Assembly: GCA_947497085.1 (NCBI GenBank)
Contig: CANMFE010000001.1
Coordinates: 496,001-560,000, forward strand
DNA: 64,000 nt
Direction of reading: 5' to 3'
DNA from: an uncultured Sphingomonadaceae bacterium
GTDB taxonomy: Bacteria; Pseudomonadota; Alphaproteobacteria; Sphingomonadales; Sphingomonadaceae
The translations under genes and the position numbers were made by a program. Shown piece by piece: positions 17,311 to 26,619 of this stretch. Under the pieces are notes generated by a model. That model did not search any database. It saw only the letters and a program-made list of their open reading frames with translations, and had not been told where the DNA came from. Position 1 is the stretch's first letter, and each line of letters begins with the position of its first letter.

Positions 17311-17949
17311 CTAGATATTCAATCCTGCGCCCATTACCAGCGATTCATCGTCAAGAACCACCTGAATCTGGCCGTCTGCGGATTCTGCGAGTTCAGCAAT
17401 CATATATGCCGCTGCGGTGCGCGAACTGAGTTCATCGTCCTGCAATTCACCAGTAAGTGCACGGCCAATGGTTTCGTCCATTGCGATTTTTTCACCCACC
17501 GCGCGAACTACGATTTCTGCGCGCCCACCGCCCGATTCCGCACCGATATCCAATTGCCCGCCCCGCACCAGCGATTCGATACCGATCAGCGCCAGATTAA
17601 GCAGTATCTTGACCGCAGGTTTGGGCAATGTCTGCTCATCCAGTGTCCAATTGAGCGTGATGCGCGGCTTGTCGGCAAGCAGGCCTTCTACCAATGCCTT
17701 GGGCTCGCGATTGTCAACACTCTCACCAAAACCGCCCGCCGCACCGAAGGCAAGGCGGAAAAACTTCAGCTTCTGTGCCGATGCCGAGGCACTGTCGGTC
17801 AGCAATTCAAAACAGCGCGCCCGCATTTCCGGATCCGTCTCATCCGCCAACAGTTCCAGTCCATTGTTGAGCGCGCCCACCGGACTTAGCAAGTCATGGC
17901 AAAGACGTGAGCAAAGCAGGCTGGCAAGTTCAACTTGAGGTGTGGTCAT
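17311..17949 (-). CDS. chpT: Histidine phosphotransferase ChpT
   Basis: Dimeric phosphotransferase of the CckA-ChpT-CtrA/CpdR relay, cytosolic. About 212 residues: the N-terminal helical hairpin contains LLCSRLCHDLLSPVGALNNGLELL-type sequence with the phospho-accepting His after CSRLC, followed by a degenerate, non-catalytic Bergerat-like C-terminal domain. ATG 17949 is used; TTG 17955 is two codons upstream. It is immediately upstream of the che operon, in the same direction, with about 100 bases between that hold the CtrA-type site. This puts the relay's phosphotransferase beside a likely CtrA target. Confidence 0.93.
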   Translation of the reverse strand: MTTPQVELASLLCSRLCHDLLSPVGALNNGLELLADETDPEMRARCFELLTDSASASAQKLKFFRLAFGAAGGFGESVDNREPKALVEGLLADKPRITLNWTLDEQTLPKPAVKILLNLALIGIESLVRGGQLDIGAESGGGRAEIVVRAVGEKIAMDETIGRALTGELQDDELSSRTAAAYMIAELAESADGQIQVVLDDESLVMGAGLNI

Positions 17950-18023
17950 ATTCAATCCGTAATCTGAGGCCGGAGCCGTTTCATCTGGGCGCGGTTATGC
18001 TTTGGCGAAAGACATGAATTTAT

Positions 18024-18488
18024 TCAAGTCTCGTCTGAAGCAAGCGCGGCGACAGAATAGCTGATCTCGGTAAAGGCACCATGCACGGTGCCGCCCGCTT
18101 CATTACGCCACAAACGCATAATATTACCCGCTATTATGGCCCATAGACGGCCATCGCAGGCTGAGCGGCGTGCATCAGTTGGCGACGGAACAGACCCGCC
18201 GGCAGGGTGCGAGTGGTAATAACCGAGAAGTAGCCGGCCGCCGCGCCGCATCTCCTTTTCTGCTGCGATAATATCCTGTGGCGGAATTTCAAAATGCCGT
18301 TCGGGTTCCGCCGCAATATTCCGGCAGACTGCCATGTCTTCAATCTGGTTGGCGGCACTGCCCAGCAGAAGCCCGCAGCATTCCTGTTCGCCTGCCCGAA
18401 GCGCCTCTGCAAGCAACTGTCCGCAAACCCGTTCGTCAATCCGAACCGGGGCAACGGGCATGTCCGCTCTTGATACAGGGTCAACCAT
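18024..18488 (-). CDS. JAB1/Mov34 (JAMM) family metalloprotease-like protein
   Basis: A 154-residue protein with a JAMM zinc-isopeptidase fold: Glu in GEQECCGLLLG, then YYHSHPAGGSVPSPTDARRS, which supplies the H-x-H-P-x7-S-x2-D ligand set. Family members of this size cut C-terminal extensions or desampylate; bacterial ones often act with sulfur-carrier proteins or in cysteine synthesis. No such partner is nearby. Start 18488 is the first ATG; ATG 18461 (MPVAP) has AAGAGCGG just before it and is a good alternative. It is divergent from rluD, with 16 bases between the starts. Confidence 0.85.
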   Translation of the reverse strand: MVDPVSRADMPVAPVRIDERVCGQLLAEALRAGEQECCGLLLGSAANQIEDMAVCRNIAAEPERHFEIPPQDIIAAEKEMRRGGRLLLGYYHSHPAGGSVPSPTDARRSACDGRLWAIIAGNIMRLWRNEAGGTVHGAFTEISYSVAALASDET

Positions 18489-18504
18489 GCCCCAAGGTTA
18501 GACC

Positions 18505-19458
18505 ATGAATGTGCCAGTTTCCAAATATGAAGGTATTTTTTCGCAAAACCATGCCGGGCAACGCATCGACAGTGCCCTCGCCGACATGATGGCGGACCTG
18601 TCGCGTGAGCGTATAAAAGCGCTGATAAAGGATGGCAGGCTCCTGATTGACGGCAGCAAGGTAACGCAATCGTCCGCCAAAGTGCGCGCCGGAACGCATT
18701 ACTGCCTGGATATCCCTCCGCCTGTCGCGGCACACGCGCTGCCGCAGGACATTCCCCTCGACATTGTTTATGAAGACGATGCCCTGCTCGTGCTCGACAA
18801 ACCCGCCGGTATGGTTGTCCATCCTGCCGCGGGACACGCAGATGGCACACTGGTCAACGCATTGCTGCATCATTGCAAAGGCCAGTTGTCCGGAATTGGC
18901 GGCGTTGCGCGCCCTGGTATTGTCCACCGGATCGACAAGGATACATCCGGCCTGCTGGTAACCGCCAAAACCGATGTGGCGCATGCAGGGTTGGCCAGGC
19001 AGTTTGCCGATCACAGCGTCACACGGCAATATTATGCCATCGTGCAGGGCCGCCCCAACCCTGCCAAAGGCACGGTGACAGGCAATATCGGCCGTTCGCG
19101 CCGGGACCGCAAGAAAATGGCCATTGTACCCGATGGTCACGGCAAGCATGCCGTCACCCATTATGAAACAGTGGAAAAACTGCATGAAGCGGCGCTGGTA
19201 CGCTGTCAGCTGGAAACAGGGCGCACACATCAGGTGCGCGTACACATGGCAAGCTTAGGCCATAGCCTGCTGGGAGACCCCAATTATGCCCGTACGCACA
19301 AGGCACATCGCACGCTGCTGAAAGAAACCGGATTTGCGCGCCAGGCGTTGCACGCGGCTACGCTCGGCTTTATACATCCTACATTGGACGAAGAAATGTT
19401 TTTCGAATCCAAAATTCCTGCTGATATGCAGGAACTTTTAATGCGCTTGCGTGTTTAA
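18505..19458 (+). CDS. rluD: Ribosomal large-subunit pseudouridine synthase, RluD/RluA family
   Basis: Converts uridines of 23S rRNA helix 69 to pseudouridine (317 residues, cytosol). It has an N-terminal S4 domain (RIDSALADMM...LIKDGRLLIDGSKV) and the catalytic PseudoU_synth_2 domain with the Asp in HRIDKDTSGLLV near residue 143, VHPAAGHADGTLVNALLHH before it, and the LETGRTHQVRVH motif near 237. ATG 18505 follows AAGG at normal spacing. RluD is preferred over RluC on overall pattern and S4 presence, but is not certain. It is followed by rpoH on the same strand about 90 bases later. Confidence 0.92.
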   Translation: MNVPVSKYEGIFSQNHAGQRIDSALADMMADLSRERIKALIKDGRLLIDGSKVTQSSAKVRAGTHYCLDIPPPVAAHALPQDIPLDIVYEDDALLVLDKPAGMVVHPAAGHADGTLVNALLHHCKGQLSGIGGVARPGIVHRIDKDTSGLLVTAKTDVAHAGLARQFADHSVTRQYYAIVQGRPNPAKGTVTGNIGRSRRDRKKMAIVPDGHGKHAVTHYETVEKLHEAALVRCQLETGRTHQVRVHMASLGHSLLGDPNYARTHKAHRTLLKETGFARQALHAATLGFIHPTLDEEMFFESKIPADMQELLMRLRV

Positions 19459-19549
19459 TAGTTGAGTAGCCAGAAATGGTAATGTGACCCGGACTGCGAA
19501 TGCTTGATGAGGTTCGCGTAAAAGGTTGACGAGTAAAGGAAAATGCATA

Positions 19550-20455
19550 GTGGCAAAATCGAATAGCGTGCCTACCACCATACCTGCACTGGGTGGTGAT
19601 GCCAGTCTCAACAGATACCTTAGTGAAATCCGCAAATATCCGATTCTCAAGCCTGAGCAGGAATATATGCTGGCCAAGCGCTATGAGGAACATGAGGACC
19701 CGGAAGCAGCTGCGCAGCTGGTGACATCTCACCTGCGTCTCGTGGCGAAAATTGCCATGGGATATCGTGGATATGGCTTGCCTGTTTCCGACCTGATTTC
19801 CGAAGGCAATGTCGGCCTGATGCAGGGTGTCAAGAAATTTGAGCCTGATCGCGGTTTCCGTCTGGCAACCTATGCCATGTGGTGGATCAAGGCTTCTATC
19901 CAGGAATATATCCTGCGCAGCTGGTCGCTCGTGAAAATGGGTACGACCGCCGCACAGAAGAAACTCTTTTTCAATCTGCGCCGGATGAAAAATAATCTGG
20001 AAGCGTTTGAAGAAGGCGATCTGCACCCTGATGATGTGGATTCAATAGCTACCAAACTGGGCGTGGCCGAGCATGAAGTTGTCAATATGAACCGCCGTAT
20101 GTCTATGGGCGGTGACGCATCGCTCAACGTGCCCATGCGTGAAGACGGCGAAGGCCAGTGGCTGGACTGGCTCACCGATGATGAACCGCTGCAGGACAAG
20201 GCAATTGCCGATGCCCAGGAAGCCGATGTTCGTCACGAGATGCTGGGTGAAGCCATGGAAGCGCTGAACGAGCGGGAACAGCATATCCTGACCGAGCGGC
20301 GCCTGACCGACGACCCGAAAACGCTCGAAGAACTGAGCCAGGTGTACAGTGTGAGCCGCGAGCGCATCCGGCAGATTGAAGTGCGCGCATTTGAAAAACT
20401 GCAAAAGGCGATGCACCGCATTGCCGGCGAGAAAAACATGCTGCCTGCGGGTTAA
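19550..20455 (+). CDS. rpoH: RNA polymerase sigma-32 factor RpoH
   Basis: Heat-shock sigma factor of 301 residues. I chose GTG 19550 because it yields the expected (M)AKSNSVPTTIPALGG start and AAAGGA lies nine bases before; TTG 19526 is unlikely. Region 2 shows RLVAKIAMGYRGYGLPVSDLISEGNVGLMQG and FRLATYAMWWIKASIQEYI; the RpoH box is AAQKKLFFNLRRMK, diagnostic for sigma-32; region 4 has LEELSQVYSVSRERIRQIEVRAFEKL. Alphaproteobacteria often carry two rpoH genes, and only this one is in view. Confidence 0.97.
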   Translation: MAKSNSVPTTIPALGGDASLNRYLSEIRKYPILKPEQEYMLAKRYEEHEDPEAAAQLVTSHLRLVAKIAMGYRGYGLPVSDLISEGNVGLMQGVKKFEPDRGFRLATYAMWWIKASIQEYILRSWSLVKMGTTAAQKKLFFNLRRMKNNLEAFEEGDLHPDDVDSIATKLGVAEHEVVNMNRRMSMGGDASLNVPMREDGEGQWLDWLTDDEPLQDKAIADAQEADVRHEMLGEAMEALNEREQHILTERRLTDDPKTLEELSQVYSVSRERIRQIEVRAFEKLQKAMHRIAGEKNMLPAG

Positions 20456-20488
20456 ACACCGCGAAAGCATTTTATGAATGACAATTTT

Positions 20489-20521
20489 TTGGCCATGCCC
20501 TAGATTTTAGGGCATGGCCAA
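20489..20521 (+). promoter_or_regulatory. Perfect 14-bp hairpin containing the mtgA start codon
   Basis: TTGGCCATGCCCTA (20489-20502), loop GATTT, and TAGGGCATGGCCAA (20508-20521). The mtgA ATG (20514-20516) is in the right arm. The T-run precedes rather than follows the stem, so it is not a standard rpoH terminator. It may instead sequester the initiation site. Confidence 0.7.
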
Positions 20522-21230
20522 ATCTTTACCACGAAAGCAAAAGGCCCGGCGCGGCATTTTTGCACGCCTTGTTTTCTTTCTTATCAAACTACTGCTCTGG
20601 TTTGTGGCGCTCTCGCTGGCTTTGGTGCTGCTCTATAAATATGTCAATCCGCCCATAACCGCGACCATGGTAATGGACGAAAATGGCGCAAAGCGTGAAT
20701 GGCTTGCCATTGATAAAATTGACCGTGACATGGTCTCGGCCGCAATTGGCGGGGAAGATAGCAAATTCTGCGCACATGATGGCTTTGACCGGCAGGCAAT
20801 TGAAAAAGCGCTGAAACGCAATGCGCAGGGCACTGCCCCGCTACGTGGCGGCTCCACCATCAGCCAGCAAACCGCAAAGAATGTCTTTTTGTGGCAGGGC
20901 GGCGGCTATGTCCGCAAAGGTTTTGAAGCCTGGTTCACTTTCCTGATCGAGAAAATCTGGGGCAAGCGGCGGATCATGGAAGTCTACCTGAACGTCGCGG
21001 AAACAGGCATCGGCACCTATGGTGTCGAAGCAGGCGCTCAGCGCTATTATGGAAAGAGCGCGCAGTCATTGAGCCGGATAGAAGCGGGCCGGATCGTGGC
21101 CGCCCTGCCCCTCCCCAAAAAACGGTCGGTTAAAGCACCCACCGGCTTTGTTCGCCGCTATGGCAACACCATCGCCGCCCGCATCCGCGTGGTGCAAAAT
21201 GAAGGCATGGACAGCTGTACCATTGAATAG
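20514..21230 (+). CDS. mtgA: Monofunctional biosynthetic peptidoglycan transglycosylase MtgA
   Basis: Inner-membrane glycosyltransferase (GT51, 238 residues) that polymerises lipid II into glycan strands. A basic N-terminus (KSLPRKQKARRG) precedes one membrane helix (about residues 18-42). Catalytic motif 1 is IGGEDSKFCAHDGFD with Glu, and motif 2 is RGGSTISQQTAKNVFLW; RKGFEAWFTFLIEKIWGKRRIMEVYLNV is motif 3. No transpeptidase domain follows. Its start codon lies inside a perfect hairpin, suggesting translational control. The ribosome site is not evident, which fits sequestration or leaderless use. It ends at a bidirectional terminator shared with the TonB receptor. Confidence 0.95.
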   Translation: MAKSLPRKQKARRGIFARLVFFLIKLLLWFVALSLALVLLYKYVNPPITATMVMDENGAKREWLAIDKIDRDMVSAAIGGEDSKFCAHDGFDRQAIEKALKRNAQGTAPLRGGSTISQQTAKNVFLWQGGGYVRKGFEAWFTFLIEKIWGKRRIMEVYLNVAETGIGTYGVEAGAQRYYGKSAQSLSRIEAGRIVAALPLPKKRSVKAPTGFVRRYGNTIAARIRVVQNEGMDSCTIE

Positions 21231-21248
21231 AACGCCACGAGGCAAAGA

Positions 21249-21281
21249 AAAGGGCGCGGAAGCCATACTCCCGCGCCCTTT
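21249..21281. terminator. Bidirectional terminator between mtgA and the Oar-like receptor
   Basis: AAAGGGCGCGG pairs with CCGCGCCCTTT across an 11-base loop, with A-rich and T-rich flanks that serve both strands. Confidence 0.8.
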
Positions 21282-21302
21282 CAAATTTCTGTAAGCCGTT
21301 AC

Positions 21303-24300
21303 TTAGAACTTATAGCTTAAGCCAACTTTCAAACGCCACACTGACGTGCTGAAATTAATGCGATTATCGTCGGCAATGGCATCGGCACCACGGAAGCTAT
21401 CAATAATATAGCGTCCTTGCGCATCAACACCGCTGCTATTGGCAACATCCTGCAATCCGGAGAAGTTGCGACGACGATGCACACCCCAATCGCTATCCAG
21501 GAAATTCAGGAAATTGTCCATGGTAGCGTAAAGCCTCAGCTTGTCTTCGCGGCCAAAGAAGCGACCTGGCCCAGGTATTTCCTGAGAGAATGACAGGTCA
21601 ACATCGTAATACCAATCGTTTGTACAGGTGTTACGCGCGATCGATTGTCCAAGATAATCCTTGGCGCAGTCAAGACCCGAAGCATAGCTCGCAAAGTCAC
21701 GCACGGCATCCATATCCGAAAGATCCGAGATGTTTGGATCGTCAACGCCTGATGGAATATATGCAAGCACGTTGTCATTGCCAGATGTACTGTCGTTGAA
21801 AACGCCGCCGCCGGTGAAGGTCAGGCTGTATGGACGTCCAGAACGAGCTACAAAAGAAATTCCGAGACGAGTGCTCAAATCATCAAAAAATTCCTCACGG
21901 AATGATGTACGAACAACCAGATTATGCCGGCTTTCATAGAAACCGCGAGACACCAGAGGAGCCTGGCGGTCAAAAGCTGCTGTACGGTCATAGTTTGAAC
22001 CAGCAGTCGAATTGAACATATTCCGGCGGTCATCTGCCTTGGTCCAAGAATAGCCTATGTTAAAGTTAACTGAGCCGCCTTCGGTAAACAGACCACCGTC
22101 AAAGCGCTTGCCAAGCAATATAGAGGCAATATGGCTTTCATATGAGCCAACGTTGGTCAGCATCAGTTCGTTATCACGGCCAATGCGGTTAAAGCACTCG
22201 GGTGTAACATTCTGCCATTGTGGCGGGGATGCACCGACAAGTGTCGCATTACAGCCAGCCGCATCGCGATCAGTAGGATCAATGGCGGCATAGATTGGCC
22301 GGCCATCTATTGCAAAGCCGTTCAACCCTTCCCTGATGTCAGGTATTTGTGACAAATCTACAATAGAAAGTGGATTACGGTACCTGCTGTAGATGTAATC
22401 AAGATTTAGATTCCAACCACTGAAGAAGCCTGTGTTGGTTATATCCAGATCTGACGAAAATCCAAGGTTCGCACGGAATACCGAAGGCATTTTCAGATCA
22501 GGGTCAATGGACTGTGTGTCAGCAAGTCCAGCTGCAGCACGGTTACCGCCAGCAGTCTTGATGCACTCAGGAACACCTGTGAATGTTCCCCCTTGCAGAA
22601 CATTGATTGGCCCTGCGGGACAATCCCGGTCATCGGTATCGCCTTGGCCAGATCCAATTCCGTTGTTCTGAAAAGCATTGCCGAACCAGACAAGCGGATC
22701 ACCCCCGGAGAAAATACCAGCGCCGCCACGCAGTTGTGCACGGCTGAATACGGCAAAGTCATCCATATCATATGAGAATGCAAGCCGGGGGAGGATCAGA
22801 GGAGAAATGTTGCTGAACGAAGTGATATTATTGAAGCCATAGCGATCAACAAAATTCTGGTTAAGCTGAGGCCGCGCGCCATTATACCAATCAACGCGCA
22901 CACCCATCGTTATATCCAACTGGTCTGTGGCGCGCCATTCATCCTGCAGGAATATCGAATAGATATCACGGTGGAAGTCAGCTGCAGCGGTATTTATATC
23001 GCCTGTTGGCGTAAAGTTACCATAAGCGCCCACTGCCCGTCCACGTGCAACGTTGGAAGGATTTGCAAAAGTTGACGTACCATTTGACAGGATACCATTG
23101 CGCAAATCGTCAACAGACTGGAACACAAGGGTGCCTGTCGCGTTTTGCACAAACAGGTTGAAAAGGCTCGCATGATTCCATTCCATGCCGACCTTGATTT
23201 TGTGATCACCTGCTTCAAGCGTACCTGCGATGCGCAGTTGGTCAATATCAGTTTTCAAATCGTTGGCGGCACGAGAAAAGCCTGGTCCTGCCGCAACCAT
23301 ACCATATACGCCGTCACCATTATCAATACCTACGGCAAACCGTGGAATCGGGTTTTCATCCTGTGCTTCACCACCACCAATTGGATCCTGAAGATCCTGG
23401 ATTTCAGAACGTGAATAGCGGATTTCAGACGAGAAATTATCGCTCCATTGCGAGTACAAACGACCAGAGTAATAATTCGATTTAGTCCCGCTGTTATTAT
23501 AGGTATTCCTACCTGCGACTGTTCCGAAGAAAGACCCGCCGGTGGGCTGATCGTCAGCGCGAACCGTAGCCTCTTCCATACGCTGATAAGTCGCTTCCAA
23601 ACGATGGTCATCATTGATCTGCAGATCAGCACGAACAAAATAACGATCGTTTTCGAAAGGACGGCTCAACAACAACGGCCCAGTTTCTACACCATATGTA
23701 GAACTCAGGATTTGTGAAATTTCTTCAAACTGGGCAACCGAAACGCCTGGAACCTCAATGCTGTATCCGCCGCCTGTTGGGCCAACATCCTGCGGGGCAC
23801 CAGCTTCTGAATGTTCATATGCACCGAACAGAAATAGACGATCTTTAATGACTGGGCCGCCAAGATAGACACCCCAGCGTTTTTCAGGTTCAATCGGGCT
23901 TACACCCTCACCGGCGACGCTATTACCGCGCAGGCTGTCGTCTGAATATTCAAAAAAGGCACCTGCTCTGACGCGGTTGCCTCCTGAACGCGTTACTACG
24001 TTAATGGCGCAGCCCGTGAAGTTTCCATAATCAACATCGAATGGTGCAAATGCAACCTGCGTTTCGCGAATGGCGTCAAAAGGCAACGGTGTAGAGCTAC
24101 GAGAAGAAAAACCAGTTCCGTTCAAACCGTAGACATCACCCTGACTAATGCCATCAACCGTAAAAGCATTGCCGCGGTCATTGCCACCAAGACATGAAAT
24201 ACGGTCCTGGCCATTGCCGCCATCGTCCCTATCGAGGCTGACACGCGGGTCAAAGCGAATAACATCACGAATGTCGCGGTTAAATGATGGTGCGTTCTCC

Positions 24301-24734
24301 AGAACTTCACCAGCAAAGCTCTGACCTGGACCTACATCAAACTGAGTCAGATTAACGCGTGAACCTGTCACAACGATTACGCCCGAACCTGACGATAGTG
24401 TAAATGTCAGGCTGGCATTGCCTTGCAGTGTGAGATTAACATTCTCAACGGTTTGGCTTTCATAGCCAACTGCGCTCGCAGTTATCGTGTACGGACCGCC
24501 AGTTACAAGATTTGTTGATAGAAACTTGCCGTCTGCACCAGTAGCAATTGTGCGCGAACTGCCTGTACGCGTATCCGTTACGGTAACTTCAGCACTTCCA
24601 ATCGCAGAACCGTTTTCATCAACAACTGTGCCATTAATTCCGGATGTAATTTGCTGCGCATGTGCTGGTGCCGCAAGGCCAACTGCCATGGAAAGAGATG
24701 CGGCACTCGCCGCGAGAAAATATTTAAGCTGCAT
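21303..24734 (-). CDS. TonB-dependent receptor with carboxypeptidase-regulatory-like domain (Oar-like)
   Basis: Outer-membrane receptor of 1143 residues. A signal peptide ends at about residue 26 (AHA-Q), followed by a CarboxypepD_reg-like beta-sandwich (GINGTVVDENGSAIGSAEVTVTD, ADGKFLSTNLVTGGPYTI), a plug domain and a large barrel ending in LSYKF. Oar-type proteins export or import bulky substrates and are common in sphingomonads and Bacteroidetes. The many Asn, Gly and aromatic residues fit a barrel. The substrate is unknown. Its 5' region holds an unusual direct and inverted repeat. It stands alone and faces mtgA. Confidence 0.9.
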   Translation of the reverse strand: MQLKYFLAASAASLSMAVGLAAPAHAQQITSGINGTVVDENGSAIGSAEVTVTDTRTGSSRTIATGADGKFLSTNLVTGGPYTITASAVGYESQTVENVNLTLQGNASLTFTLSSGSGVIVVTGSRVNLTQFDVGPGQSFAGEVLENAPSFNRDIRDVIRFDPRVSLDRDDGGNGQDRISCLGGNDRGNAFTVDGISQGDVYGLNGTGFSSRSSTPLPFDAIRETQVAFAPFDVDYGNFTGCAINVVTRSGGNRVRAGAFFEYSDDSLRGNSVAGEGVSPIEPEKRWGVYLGGPVIKDRLFLFGAYEHSEAGAPQDVGPTGGGYSIEVPGVSVAQFEEISQILSSTYGVETGPLLLSRPFENDRYFVRADLQINDDHRLEATYQRMEEATVRADDQPTGGSFFGTVAGRNTYNNSGTKSNYYSGRLYSQWSDNFSSEIRYSRSEIQDLQDPIGGGEAQDENPIPRFAVGIDNGDGVYGMVAAGPGFSRAANDLKTDIDQLRIAGTLEAGDHKIKVGMEWNHASLFNLFVQNATGTLVFQSVDDLRNGILSNGTSTFANPSNVARGRAVGAYGNFTPTGDINTAAADFHRDIYSIFLQDEWRATDQLDITMGVRVDWYNGARPQLNQNFVDRYGFNNITSFSNISPLILPRLAFSYDMDDFAVFSRAQLRGGAGIFSGGDPLVWFGNAFQNNGIGSGQGDTDDRDCPAGPINVLQGGTFTGVPECIKTAGGNRAAAGLADTQSIDPDLKMPSVFRANLGFSSDLDITNTGFFSGWNLNLDYIYSRYRNPLSIVDLSQIPDIREGLNGFAIDGRPIYAAIDPTDRDAAGCNATLVGASPPQWQNVTPECFNRIGRDNELMLTNVGSYESHIASILLGKRFDGGLFTEGGSVNFNIGYSWTKADDRRNMFNSTAGSNYDRTAAFDRQAPLVSRGFYESRHNLVVRTSFREEFFDDLSTRLGISFVARSGRPYSLTFTGGGVFNDSTSGNDNVLAYIPSGVDDPNISDLSDMDAVRDFASYASGLDCAKDYLGQSIARNTCTNDWYYDVDLSFSQEIPGPGRFFGREDKLRLYATMDNFLNFLDSDWGVHRRRNFSGLQDVANSSGVDAQGRYIIDSFRGADAIADDNRINFSTSVWRLKVGLSYKF

Positions 24735-24846
24735 TTGCTTTGTCCCTCAAATTTGGTCCGCATGCCCCCATAGGCTTGGTGCGGGTCTAAAGCTTTAAAC
24801 TCCCCTAAGAGTTGGAAAGGCCTCTAATGCTCTGGAGCGACAGGGC

Positions 24847-24871
24847 AACTGCAATTTTGTTGCAGTTTTGT
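24847..24871. promoter_or_regulatory. Operator-like repeat upstream of Oar-like receptor
   Basis: AACTGCAA-TTTTG... the sequence has a perfect 8-base inverted repeat (AACTGCAA/TTGCAGTT) and also a tandem 11-base direct repeat (TGCAATTTTGT/TGCAGTTTTGT). It lies about 115 bases before the receptor ATG. A regulator site is inferred from symmetry only. Confidence 0.4.
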
Positions 24872-24971
24872 TACGAAAAATCCCATTCCCGTAACAATAT
24901 TTCGGCACAGCCACATTTTTGGCTTAATTCATTGTTTTCAAACAAAATAAAATGGAGGCATCAACAGCTGG

Positions 24972-24980
24972 TTATCCACA
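24972..24980 (+). promoter_or_regulatory. Single DnaA-box sequence
   Basis: TTATCCACA, a perfect consensus DnaA box, in the clpX/Oar gap. It is alone, so it does not indicate an origin; DnaA-dependent regulation or chance are both possible. Confidence 0.35.
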
Positions 24981-25137
24981 GGCAAGCCATGTATTGGCAA
25001 GGCAACATAATTTTTCTGGACAACTGTGCCCAAAAAGCGACACTCAAAAGAGCCGCACGCATACAATCAAATTCTGATTGATCGCGACTCGCGGTTTTCC
25101 AATGATTTTTAGCTAAAATAGATGAAACTTGGCTGTC

Positions 25138-26409
25138 TTAAGCCGCGTCGTCTTTCTTGACCTTGGCTTTCTTGGCAAAGACCTGAACTGGTTCTTTACG
25201 GCCTTCCACCACATCCTTGTCGACCACGATTTCGTCAACGCCATCAAGGCCGGGAAGATCAAACATGGTGTCCAGCAAAATGCGCTCCACAATCGAGCGC
25301 AGGCCACGCGCGCCTGTTTTGCGGGCGATGGCTTTTTTCGCAATCGCCTCCAGCGCATCATCGGTGAAAGTCAGGTTTACATCTTCAAGGTCGAACAGCT
25401 TTTGATATTGTTTCACCAGCGCGTTCTTAGGCTCACGCAAGATTTTGATAAGCGCGTCGATATCCAGGTCTTCCAGTGTCGCGATCACGGGCAACCGGCC
25501 GACAAACTCAGGAATCAAACCAAATTTCAGCAAGTCTTCAGGCTCACCATCTTTCAACAACTCACCAACCTTGCGTTCCTCCGGGGAGGCGACATGTGCG
25601 CCAAAACCCATGGACTTTGCCTCAAGACGGTTGCCAATAATTTTTTCAAGGCCCGCAAAAGCGCCGCCACAGATAAACAGGATGTTGGTCGTATCAACCT
25701 GCAGGAATTCCTGCTGAGGGTGTTTACGTCCGCCTTGTGGTGGAACGGAGGCTGTCGTGCCTTCCATCAGCTTGAGCAACGCCTGCTGAACGCCCTCACC
25801 GCTCACATCACGGGTGATGGACGGATTTTCTGCCTTGCGGCTGATCTTGTCGATTTCATCAATATAGACGATGCCGCGCTGCGCCTTTTCCACATTGTAA
25901 TCGGACGCCTGTAGCAGTTTCAGGATGATATTCTCTACATCCTCACCCACATAGCCCGCTTCGGTCAGTGTCGTGGCATCAGCCATGGTGAACGGCACAT
26001 CAAAGGTGCGGGCCAGAGTCTGCGCGAGCAGAGTCTTGCCGCAGCCGGTAGGCCCAACCAGCAGAATGTTCGACTTGGCAAGTTCCACATCATCGCTTTT
26101 GCTGGCATTGTTAAGGCGCTTGTAATGGTTATGCACGGCGACCGACAATACACGTTTGGCCCGGTCCTGACCGATCACATAGGCATTCAGCGTATCAAAA
26201 ATCTCCTGCGGCGTGGGGACTTCACCCTCTTTCTTACCGCCAATACCCGCTTTGGTTTCCTCGCGGATGATATCATTGCACAATTCGACACATTCATCGC
26301 AGATGAACACTGTAGGTCCGGCTATAAGTTTACGTACCTCATGCTGTGATTTACCGCAGAATGAGCAGTATAACGTGCTTTTTGAGTCCGAACCACTTAA
26401 CTTCGTCAT
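25138..26409 (-). CDS. clpX: ATP-dependent Clp protease ATP-binding subunit ClpX
   Basis: AAA+ unfoldase of 423 residues that feeds proteins into ClpP; with CpdR it degrades CtrA in alphaproteobacteria. The N-terminal zinc-binding domain has CSFCGKS (first Cys pair) and CDECVELC (second). Walker A is [15 protein letters not shown], followed by pore-loop GYVGEDVE, Walker B VYIDEIDK, and the sensor-2 helix [11 protein letters not shown]. The clpP gene lies 210 bases upstream in the same direction, the usual clpP-clpX order, with its own intergenic region that probably has a promoter. Confidence 0.98.
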   Translation of the reverse strand: MTKLSGSDSKSTLYCSFCGKSQHEVRKLIAGPTVFICDECVELCNDIIREETKAGIGGKKEGEVPTPQEIFDTLNAYVIGQDRAKRVLSVAVHNHYKRLNNASKSDDVELAKSNILLVGPTGCGKTLLAQTLARTFDVPFTMADATTLTEAGYVGEDVENIILKLLQASDYNVEKAQRGIVYIDEIDKISRKAENPSITRDVSGEGVQQALLKLMEGTTASVPPQGGRKHPQQEFLQVDTTNILFICGGAFAGLEKIIGNRLEAKSMGFGAHVASPEERKVGELLKDGEPEDLLKFGLIPEFVGRLPVIATLEDLDIDALIKILREPKNALVKQYQKLFDLEDVNLTFTDDALEAIAKKAIARKTGARGLRSIVERILLDTMFDLPGLDGVDEIVVDKDVVEGRKEPVQVFAKKAKVKKDDAA

Positions 26410-26428
26410 AACGTTCCTTACGCCTCAA

Positions 26429-26450
26429 TCCCGCAGAAAAGCTTGCGGGA
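26429..26450 (-). terminator. Weak hairpin between clpP and clpX
   Basis: TCCCGC-AGAAAAGCTT-GCGGGA, six base pairs with a ten-base loop and no T-run. It may attenuate read-through from clpP or be a repeat remnant. Confidence 0.3.
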
Positions 26451-26501
26451 ATCACTTTTGGGCTTTCACCAGTCCATAATCGTAGAGCTATATGGTCATT
26501 T

Positions 26502-26518
26502 TTCAATAACCGTTAACC
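26502..26518 (+). promoter_or_regulatory. CtrA-like site upstream of clpX
   Basis: TTCA, seven bases, then TTAACC, one mismatch to TTAA-N7-TTAAC, about 100 bases before the clpX ATG. Weak on its own; read with the sites near cheA and cpdR. Confidence 0.3.
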
Positions 26519-26619
26519 CTTTGCTGCAACCACACAAATCACGTGCCATACACAAGAAGCAGCCAGCATGCGGGTAATATCCATACTGGCTGAACCTGTT
26601 ATTTACGGGGAAATAGTTT

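Larger units (their letters stand above)
24735..25137. other. Intergenic region between clpX and the Oar-like receptor
   Basis: About 400 bases without a supported gene; the only longer frame (24812-25081, +) lacks a ribosome site and protein-like composition. It holds the leader of the Oar-like gene, the repeat at 24847-24871 and a single perfect DnaA-box sequence at 24972-24980. The rest is AT-rich with no clear structure. Confidence 0.6.

Noticed and set aside
24972..24980. Replication origin suggested by a perfect DnaA box
   Set aside because: Only one DnaA box; no cluster, no AT-rich unwinding element and no origin-linked genes nearby.
24812..25081. Forward ORF of 89 residues in the clpX/Oar gap
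   Set aside because: No ribosome site and no protein-like composition; AT-rich intergenic sequence with many rare residue runs.
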